A stretch of DNA of 64,000 nucleotides from Lactuca virosa (Eukaryota; Streptophyta; Magnoliopsida; Asterales; Asteraceae), in NCBI GenBank assembly GCA_928212115.1, contig CAKMRJ010001112.1, positions 410,250,598 through 410,314,597 on the forward strand. The letters run 5' to 3'. Below the pieces are notes generated by a model that was not told the DNA's origin, made no database searches, and saw only the letters and a list, made by a program, of their open reading frames with translations. The translations under genes and the position numbers were made by a program. Positions 55,080 through 64,000 of the stretch are shown piece by piece (position 1 is the stretch's first letter; each line of letters begins with the position of its first letter).

Positions 55080-56500
55080 TTAACTAGATTTTTTCTTTAT
55101 GACACTTTTTAAGATCAATACAAAGATAAGCAAACATTTTGTTCTTTTATTATCAAAGTAATTCACAAATTTTGAATCCCGATACAAAGATGAATGATCC
55201 CAGTCAAAGGATGAATAAGTTTTCTTTAACAACTTTAATAAATCGGCTTCGAAAGTGCTTGAGCTATCACTAATGAATCCTTTTTCTTTGGCCATCAAAC
55301 AAACATCATTCTTTTCCACTTTCTCATCATCGGGTGACTCTTCTTAAACCTCTCACGTTTATTCTTTCACATGTTTTGCTTCTTTATAAAATAAACCAAC
55401 CTCTTGTACTTGACTTCATATGAGTCATCTTTATGATCAACTTTATTTTTCTTGTAGTCTCTAGCATAATAACCAATTTTTCCTTACTTGTGAAATTTAT
55501 CATAAGCTAGTACCTTGAATTTGGGTCTCTCGGAGGGTATTTTTGAATCAATTGTGAAGTTCTTTGATCCATCTCTAAAATTTCTTCTGGATTTCTTAAA
55601 GCTTTTAATTGATTCACAATAATGGAATCTTGAGATGATAGCTCAAAAAAATTAGGAATCTCCTAGTCATCATTGCCATTATCAGTCACAGTTGAGTTGT
55701 CTTTTCACTAACTGATTCCTCAATCAATTTCTTGTTTTGGAGATCAAGGGAGAATATCGTACTTTACTTCCTTATTTAATATCTCAAATGTTCTTTATTC
55801 TTTGGTCCTTTTTTTAATAGTTCCTTAATTTTTCTAAACATGCTTTGAAGATGCATGGTTTTGATTTTCTTACTATTCTTGAGAATGTCAACATCATGTT
55901 CCCACCTCTCATCAAGAGAGTCGATAAATTGAAGAACTAACACAGAGTTTGGTTTGGTGATCTGAAACCTTCTCATATCATTTATTAGAAATTTAAAATG
56001 ATTAAAAGTGAGATTTAGAGATTCATTCTCCAGGGAAAAGAAATTCTTATACGTCTTACTCAAACTATTTTCCCAATTGGCATGAACTTCTTCAATTCCT
56101 TCGTATGATACCTTTAGTGTTTATATCATCTCTTTGGCGGTGTTGAAATATTCAACCATATGATAGAATTCATATGGAAAGGCATTACATATGTTGACCA
56201 TTGTCATTACATTTTATCATCTTATGTCCTTTGGTGCATTTAGGTATGCATAGATTTTGTTGGAGCATTTCCTTTAATGATTGTGATAATGGGAATATAT
56301 TGGCCATAAGTCAATATCTTAATCATGTTATAGTATATGGTATCAATAACCATCATGATTTTGCTTAACCACGTACTAATGTTAGTCTCATCAAAAGGAG
56401 GACATTTACCGGAGGAATAAGATTTAAAGCTTATAGAGGATAAGTTTGTTGAACTTGAAGAAATCAATGATTGAATAAATAACATCAATTTAGAGGATTT
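55080..56500 (-). pseudogene. Copia gag remnant of another lineage
   Basis: On the - strand three broken frames succeed one another. The first (56440-56270) has KCPPFDETNISTWLSKIMMV, the UBN2/DUF4219-type start. The second (56063-55776) has LTFNHFKFLINDMRRFQITK and LQFIDSLDERWEHDVDILKN, the gag core. A third (55319-55080) begins NDVCLMAKEKGFISDSSSTF, as in the acidic linker after gag in SIRE-like elements. It starts immediately below a PBS and LTR. Pol is not seen. Confidence 0.8.
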
Positions 56501-56508
56501 TAAATTCC

Positions 56509-56520
56509 ACTCTGATACCA
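56509..56520 (-). promoter_or_regulatory. Primer binding site of the copia gag remnant
   Basis: TGGTATCAGAGT on the - strand, three bases from the LTR end at 56524. Confidence 0.85.
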
Positions 56521-56523
56521 CTT

Positions 56524-57001
56524 GTTATTCTTGTAACAATAAATAAATCAATGGAATAACACAACGAATACTAAGAAATGAATTTATATTAATAAACAAC
56601 TTAAAAATACAAACAAAAAATCAGAAACTTATTATGATCCGACACACTCTTTATAAAAGCTCTCACAAAGAAAACTAATAGTTTATGCTCAAGGAAGACT
56701 TACATCATATCGATCCTACAATTACCTAAATACTAGTTTCGGTTAAAAAACAAAATCTCTAAGAACCAGTGAGTCTTCCATAAGATAAGGAAACTTATCC
56801 TTACATTAACTTGATCAATCTCAATCACTAAGATATCAGGATATTCCTTGTAGCAAAAAACTTCAAAAAGAATTGTAGATCTTCAATCAATAAGGGTTGA
56901 CAATATTAACTCGACAATCTCAGTGGTCCATCAATTGGCTAACATAGAAGCTGGAAGGTAAACTAGTTTGGATCATCAAATCACTAGGTTTGACCCTAAC
57001 A
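56524..57001 (-). repeat. 5' LTR of the copia gag remnant
   Basis: 478 bp reading TGTTAGGGTC...GAATAACA on the - strand, next to the PBS. No second LTR was found in the window, so the element is truncated or its other end is unrecognisable. Confidence 0.75.
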
Positions 57002-60000
57002 AGTCCATCATTTTATAATTTCTAAAAATGGCATTTATTAACATTCCTAACTTAATAATTTGATCTTAAACTTCTAAATATTTATTACATAACATTTAAG
57101 TCTCAAAACCTAGTTAAATCAAGATCATATGTAAGTTTCACAAATTTGTCACTTTTAGTGCTTCTATCACAAGTTTTCTTTGTAACATTATATTTGGTCT
57201 TCTAAACATCTTGGTATATATAAAACTAGGTTTAAACCCGTGGTTGAAACCACGGTTGAAAAAAAAAACTATTCAGAATTCTAAATTGTAATGATTAATC
57301 GTTAGGTTACATTGTTGATCAAAATTAATTGGTTACCAATAAAACACAATAAGTAGAAAAGAAAATAATGGGCACTTCCGATTATGAAAGTTTGTCTTGA
57401 TCTTAGTTTTGTATTTTAACTGGCTTTTAGAATACACTAATTTTGGAACTTAAATTGGTTAAATCGGTTCTTAAGATTTTGAAACCGATTTCTAGATAGT
57501 TAAAAATATTTTATTCTCAAAAGTTTAAATAAATTAACGTTCCTAATTTAATGTAAGTATATGAAGAATAAGTTGGTTTTGCAAAAAAAAAATGTTTACA
57601 TGTTTGGTAATCGGTGATATCATCAACCATAACAATTTAACATTTTCTTTTTTTTATTATAATATCGTACTTTCATTTCGATCTATAATACCCATTGCTA
57701 ATATCAAATTTATGAACATCAAGTAGAAGAAGATGATATCGTACTTCACAGCACACCAAGAAATTGCAGAAGAATTGGGATATTATAACAAACAGAAAAG
57801 TGAAAGTGTCTATTTTCTTGTATTTAGCCAAAACTTATAAGGATAAATGCAAAAAATAGAAACATACTTTGACTTATTTGTTTATTATAACATTATACTT
57901 TCTTATCACGACATTTTACCATTCTAATTACAAAATCAGCACCTTTATATTTGGAAGATATTTTACAAAGTACAATGTTGTAATAGGAAAAGTTAAAGTA
58001 AAATGTTATAATAAACAAATGAGTTAAAAGTATATTATTATTTTAATCTAACCAAATATGTCTTGATAAATGATGTTGAAAGATTAAAGAAAATTTTCCT
58101 CACACTTTAATATATGAAAGAAAAAAAAAAAGTGGCTAAATACAAGATAATAAATCAAAATTGGTTACATTGGTACATAATATGTTTGTAACTCATGATG
58201 TTTTTTTTTCTGGTTTAGGATTAGATAAATTATGTTTAAAATAGATTAAACAAAAATCCCCTCACGCTTTACTATCTTCCTTCCAAGTAGTTCAAATTCA
58301 TCATACATTTACACTGTAATAATTAAAGTTAATTCACGTCGTCAAAAAATGATAGAAATAATTTTAAAATTTAAAGCAAGTGTAAAAGCATTGACACTAA
58401 AATTAATTATGAACTAAAAATTTACTCTTTAGCTTCTCTTATCTTTGTTTCAGACATATAATCAAAATCAGAATAGACACATAATCCATACCAAATATTA
58501 TTTTCAAGTTTTTTTAGTCTTTGGCATATAGGTTAACCCGCGTCTTACACACCTAAAAACCAACAAACAAATTTCAATCAACAATAAAAAAAATTAAGCA
58601 TATATTTGGATTAACATGTTATAACTGAGTTAAATTTCAAAGTAGAATTTTATAATAAGGAGAAATAAAAATAAGATGTTATAATAAACAAATCAACAGA
58701 AGTACGTTGCTATTTCTTGCATTTAACTCTAAAAACAAATTAGTAAACAAAGATAATTTAGAGAAGTACTTAAAAGTGGATACCTACCGGAGCTTGTTAT
58801 AGAAATACGTATTGAAAAAATGCAAATTTCCTTGTGTGTTTTTTGATGATGTCTTCTGTTGAAGATATCTTGCCAAAAAAAAAGTAAGTCATGTAGGCTA
58901 CTTGGATATATTTTTAAAGTGTATATATGTAAAATACTTTTTTTTAATTTGTAAAAGATGAAATGATAAATTTATCGTATATAAAAGTTCATGATAGTTG
59001 ATGAAAGGTATGCTTGAGGAGTATGACAAGTCATATCTCTACAAATTACTTCAACCGAATCCTGGGCAGCCCTGTCAACTCACAAGTCAAGGGTAAAATG
59101 GTAAATAAATGGAAATATGCATAGAATTGTAACAAATAATATGTTAAGTGATAAATATCCGATTTGTAAATCGTAATGACTAATCAAAGATTTGTAAAAA
59201 TGGTGAAACAAAATAGACTTATGTTGTACAAAGTATCAAATTGCAAATTGCTTTAAGGGCTTCAATAGATGCACCCAAGAACACCCTTAAATATTGCCTT
59301 TTTTTTGCTCTTGAAGAGCATTCATCACTGGATACTTGATCACAGGTGATCAAGGATGCATAGTCTTAATACCAAGGATGTAGATCCTTAATACCAACTT
59401 ATCATCCTTTCAATCATTATGTCCCTTCATCTTATGTGCCTTGTTTGAAGGGTATACACAGAGAGTTTTGATCGGCTTTTCTTCTTTTGATCGGCTTTTC
59501 TTCTTCTTCTATGTCATCATCTAAATCCAATTGCACCTTTGAAAAATCATCTGAAAAATATTTCGTCAATATGGACACCTGCACACGCCGAATACTATCA
59601 TTAAACAAATAAATGAATCACATCACATGTTATGGTTCTACTAAAAAGTTTGTTGATTGATTGATATAAGTCATTTTATTTGAACATTAAAGAAATCAAT
59701 AGATGTAGTATACTTTATCAAGGTCTACTCAACCCCTCCTAAATAGTTTTTATTGGTAATAAATAATTGGATCTATGATTAGCATTTTTCGTCCTTGCGC
59801 TTTGTTGATTTTTACAGATACGGTCCCTAAAAAGTAAATTTTTAACATTTTCAGTCCATAAAAAGTATTTTTGTTGTGCTCTTAGTCCCATTTTATTTTT
59901 ATCATCAACAACCCCCTGCAGAGACATCTTGATCTATTAAGTCCAATTCTTCAACCATGGCAAGGAACCCTCGAAGCCAAAAAAATAGAAAAAGAAAGGA

Positions 60001-60814
60001 ACTTTTTTTTCATTTTTTTTGTTTTAGTTTGTTCTTATAATTAGTTTTTTAATATTATAATGTTTTGGCTGAGTACGCTTTTAAAATTGGGTTCAAGTCC
60101 TTCAACATGGTGATGAGTTGATGAAGAAGATAGGGGCAAAATGGTCGTTTATATGATTTATCATGTCTAACATATTAGTTATAATGATCGAAAATATGAC
60201 GAAACATTGTATATTACCATGGACTCTTCAAGTTTCTGAAAAAATGCTTCTAAAGAGTTCATGTAAAAGCTTTAAAAGAAATATGACAAGTATCACCATT
60301 GCATTTTTTTTCAAAGTATTTGCAAAAAAGAATAGATAATGGAAGCTTACATCAGCAAGACCATCTAGCAGAGGTGGAATGAATTTAAATGCAGTTAGAT
60401 GATTGTCCAACTTAAACCGTTATTTGGTCACAACAACAGCTGATTGTGATTGTTATTGTGATAATGGAGGTTTTATTTGTAATTTTGTGGCTGATCTCCA
60501 TAGTTTTCTGATTTTTGAACTTTTGGATTCCATATGAACTAATTCCGGATGAACCCTAACAAACTGCAAAAAAAAAAGAATCTTGAAGCAAATAAAGAAG
60601 TCTGTGAGCAATCGCATTGATAATATGAAAAGCAAAGAAGCCAATCAAGCACAATACTTAAGCCATATATATTATGGGCAGTTAGGCCTTAATTCAATCC
60701 AAAAGAATGATAACTGATTGTCAGAATGTTATTTTGTAGATATACAGATGAATCATATACAACTACAATTAAGGCTTTAATAACATATATGGAGACGGAA
60801 CAGAGAAGACTTAC
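57002..60814. other. AT-rich intergenic, no gene recognised
   Basis: Noncoding sequence with repeated phrases such as ATAATAAACAAAT (58010, 58677). A 19-20-bp direct duplication of TTTTGATCGGCTTTTCTTC lies near 59467-59505. Frames at 60228-60410 and 60453-60644 (- strand) show a hydrophobic stretch but no assignable family. They could be decayed sequence downstream of the receptor-kinase exon. Confidence 0.4.
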
Positions 60815-61171
60815 TTGGTAATTCAGAAAGATGCATTCTTATGTGAAGTTCTTGTGTTTCATCATACACCTGAATATCCATTAGATCATCAAATCATAGA
60901 AAGCATCCGCTTCCACCTCTTCTGATATCTAAACTTGCATAATCTATACAAAAACAATTTCTTTTACAATTCGCTTCACATCCACTAATTGTCATGCCCA
61001 AATTATACAATGAACGATTTGTATCTGGTAATTTTCCCCCCAAAAGTGTATGAAATCCATTCCCGTTAGAATAGGTTAATGGTGTTATCTGTTTGAAACC
61101 CGCTTCCAGGCAACTACAAGTAGGGGAACCGTTAATGTTGTAGTTTCCATATGCAGCACAAATAGCATAAC
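60815..61171 (-). pseudogene. G-type lectin S-receptor-like kinase exon (EGF/PAN region), broken
   Basis: On the - strand an exon runs from acceptor TTATGCAG (61173-61172) to donor AAGTAAGT (60815/60814). It reads YAICAAYGNYNINGSPTCSC, then LEAGFKQITPL, KLPDTNRSLYNLG and SGCEANCKRNCFCIDYASLD. This is the Cys-rich EGF-like/PAN segment between the S-locus glycoprotein domain and the membrane segment of these kinases. A TGA occurs where W is expected after GSGCFL, and the frame continues beyond it (FDDLMDIQVYDETQELHIR). Just upstream (about 61200-61276) RMHLNTDGKIEDFIWVNRNQ, the end of an S-locus domain, is followed by a stop. No kinase domain was found within reach. Confidence 0.8.
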
Positions 61172-61673
61172 CTGCATAAGATTGATATTACTTGCAATAG
61201 AATAAACAGTCTAATTTTGGTTACGATTGACCCAAATAAAGTCTTCAATTTTTCCATCCGTATTCAAATGCATCCTGGAAATAAGCTAGTAGTGGGGGAT
61301 AATAGAAGGAGAAGTTAGATATGGTGGCGGATTGAGAGAATGCATATGATTGAGTCGTGGTGGCTCATTAGAGTATGGGACAAAGCAAATGATGTTTTCC
61401 CCTTGTTTCCGAGGAATCAAGGCCAGGATTCAGATGTGTAGATGTTTTGCAATCAAAACTAAAAAGAAAAAAAACAATTGAAATAATTTAGATGTAACCT
61501 TCATGGATTTCTAAACCATATGAAACAGCGTGATATCAGAAACAACTACGATCAACAAAGGGTGGATAGGAAACCATCAGAATCGATCCTGCCAGTTTCA
61601 ACTTCCTTTCCGCAAATAGGCGGTGGAATTACGCAATAAAGATGGTTGAGACTTGGTAGCTAAAGAAGTCGTC

Positions 61674-61710
<37 letters not shown>

Positions 61711-62000
61711 ACATTGAAGAAGAAGAAGCGATCCTTTAGGGTTGAAATTTGAAAACCAAATCAATTTTATGGGATTACATCCCTGATTTCTGGAAATTGG
61801 AGGCTGATTTATAGTATAGAATTTGGAAACTGTTGATTGTTTCCAATGCCAGAGCGAGAATGAAGGCAGCATAGGTAGAAAGGGTGTTTTTGGAACTTCA
61901 CATAGAAACTTTGAGCGGGAAAATTCATTGGGGAGGGGCTCAAAAAATGTCATCTGGCATAAAGGTACTGTTTTATTAGGATAGGGGATTATAATGATAA
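61172..62000. other. Flank of kinase pseudogene; (AG)n at 61678-61708
   Basis: Contains the S-locus-like fragment described above (61200-61276) and a 31-bp AG microsatellite. A - strand frame at 61672-61953 runs through the microsatellite and has no recognisable motif. Confidence 0.5.
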
Positions 62001-64000
62001 CTTGTTTTATTTATTCATCATTCTAGTTTATTTATTTGAATTTAATTTATTTATTTTTAGTTTATGTTATTTTCCAAAAAAGAAATTAACTAAAAATGTC
62101 AAAACTACTAGGACTCCATTGCGGTTGTTACAACGTACAAAAAAGCCTACATCAACGGATTCCATATTTTTTTACTAAACCCCAAATTTTAATTATTATC
62201 TCCGCAACATACAAAAAAATCCCAAAATTCAGTTTTCAACTCCATTGTTTTGAAGGCTAGAGACAAACCATTGATCCATTTAAAAAAATGATTTTATGGT
62301 GGGAGGCACATATACCTAGATCTTTAATCGATAGAAATGAGCTTTTAGTTTTAGCGTAGATGAAGTATGGATATACAAATTTAACCATTTTGAGGATGAA
62401 CCAAACTCATTTCAGGTATATCGGGTGATAAAAGCTATGTAAGTACATCAAGTGGTAAACGATTTCATTCTGAGTACTATGCAACCAAACTATACGAGTA
62501 AATGCGTCAACTAAACTCATTTGTGTGAGGACCAAATCAAACTTAGAAATCGGAGAAGTCTTCTATTAAATGCTTCTACCAAACGCAAGGTCAAGAAATA
62601 AACACGGGGGTCGATCAAATGTTCAATTATTGTTGTTCTTCTTGTTCTAGAAATAAACATCATTAGGAAAAACCTTTAGAATAGATCTACTAATAGGATC
62701 ATGATTGGTGTCAAAGTATGTTTCCTGTCAAATGCTTCCTTTTAATCAAGGAGGTTCCATTACAAAAAGGATGACAATGGAACATGTGAAAAAGAAAATA
62801 AGGTAAACTCAATATGGCATTGGGTATTCAAATATGAGATTACGAAGGCTCATCGGAGATTTGATGTTGGCCATAGTAGATGACCAGAGAATTGTCAGAG
62901 ATGTCATGGTCACCAGAAATCAACTATTTTCGATCATAATTGTAAGTTATCAATAGATCATGTGAGTTCAACTGTAAATCTTATACTAAAAATGACTAAA
63001 TGTGTATAAAAATTATAATTCATTACACTACAAAATCATCATCCATTTTACCAAATAAAAAAGATTTGCATCATATTAAATCATATAATATCATATCATA
63101 TCTATATCTATATCTATATCTATATCTATATCTATATATCTTATAAAGCAAGCATTTTTCCTTGAACCTCATGTATTTGAAACTCCAAAGACTATCCAAC
63201 TTATACATATTATTTTATGATTAATTGAAATATTATGATTAGTAACTCCCAAAACTCTTCAAATCATGCTACTTAATTGATGAGTTAAATGAAATATTAA
63301 GCTTATATAAGAAATTTGTGGATTACATATTGCATGTATGTCAACACAAAATGATAGATTATATTTGTAGGATTTGAAGATTTATGTCAGTGGTTCCATG
63401 GATGTAAGAAAGAAATTGCAACTTTTCCAAATATAAATTCATGTAAACTCAAATTGGGTGCATGTAAAGTTTTAGATATTAACCAAGATTCAAATTTAGG
63501 TATGTTTGTAAAGGTATACTTGAGATCATTTTTTAAGTTTATGTGTTATGCATCTCTCTATAATCACATGATGATGAAATATGACTGATAATTACTTCTC
63601 ATGAGCTTTTGGTAAATTAACATTCAAGCTATTTATCAATCAGAACAATTAACTTTGTTAACATGTATGTATCTTTATGTTGTCTCTCTTTTTATGTTAA
63701 GAAAATATATTTTGATGTCCAAGAGAACATTATTCAACATGTATTTTATGTTATTATAAGTTATATATTATGTTAGATTATATCGCTTATTTTGTTGTAA
63801 ATAACATCGATGTAGTTTTATTATAATTGATTTTGATGAAAGGAGTTTACAATTATTATTCCAAATTGTTAATGATGATGACGAATTATAACGAATAATT
63901 TTTAATATGATATGACTTTATTGTTGAAAACCAATGATTACGTGTGTTATAAAAATAAATTCTTTATGTTCTACCAAAACTTATATGGATGTATCCATTT
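62001..64000. other. AT-rich intergenic; (TATATC)n at about 63098-63140
   Basis: No gene or mobile element recognised. The hexanucleotide array has about seven units. The remainder is AT-rich with frequent stops in all frames. Confidence 0.5.

Noticed and set aside
60228..60644. Membrane segment and start of a kinase domain belonging to the lectin receptor-kinase relic
   Set aside because: Hydrophobic stretches are present but no kinase motif (glycine loop, HRD, DFG) was found, so the extension was not claimed.
61672..61953. A - strand frame ending in Ser-Leu repeats
   Set aside because: It runs through the AG microsatellite, and the rest shows no family.
1..64000. tRNA, rRNA or other structured RNA genes
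   Set aside because: None recognised on either strand; words resembling initiator tRNA-Met or tRNA-Asp ends are retroelement primer binding sites.

Overview
This is a plant nuclear genome window, about 65% A+T. LTR-retrotransposon sequence fills most of it, one intact multi-exon nuclear gene is present, and no bacterial features are seen. Clusters of the word ACTCGNCGAGT, and LTRs starting TGTAAC/TGTCAC..CCC, resemble what I remember from lettuce and its relatives (Asteraceae). That assignment is from memory and is not proven here.

Layout. 1-7766: a Ty1/copia element on the + strand (E1), its 5' LTR cut by the window edge and its Gag-Pol broken many times. 7885-9257: an older copia pol remnant on the - strand. 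10437-13440 (-): an intact three-exon plastid-lipid-associated protein (fibrillin/plastoglobulin) gene, with a long palindrome in intron 2 and a MITE-like insertion in intron 1. 14644-43490: one Athila-like Ty3/gypsy element (E4, - strand) bounded by the target duplication ACATG and opened by three later insertions. These are a nearly intact copia element (E2, 16173-24153), a solo LTR with TTCCA duplications (25782-27931) and a decayed copia element (E3, 31047-41580), which itself carries another gypsy-type LTR (35166 to about 38520). 43491-64000: LINE and copia remnants, a 3.3-kb solo LTR (46004-49320, AACTC duplications), a 1.8-kb solo LTR (52868-54635, TAATA duplications), a copia gag remnant with PBS and LTR (55080-57001), a broken G-type lectin receptor-kinase exon (60815-61171), and AT-rich sequence with nothing recognised.

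How the parts relate. E1, E2 and E3 belong to one copia group with an unusually long 5' leader (1.3-1.5 kb) and a conserved noncoding trailer of about 0.85 kb. In E1 and E2 a 5' splice site lies in the LTR (AAG|GTATGT) and a 3' splice site touches the gag ATG (TTTCAG|ATG), predicting introns of 1687 and 1686 nt. That intron would hold the PBS, a cluster of short CG-centred palindromes 70-175 nt below the PBS, and paired hairpins whose stems covary and whose loops mostly carry GGTTAACC. Splicing would then yield a Gag-Pol mRNA without these signals, leaving them only on unspliced genomic RNA. The same palindrome design with different words recurs in E3, E4 and two gypsy solo LTRs. This is the strongest candidate here for an undescribed system.

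All calls come from reading the sequence; no database search was run.
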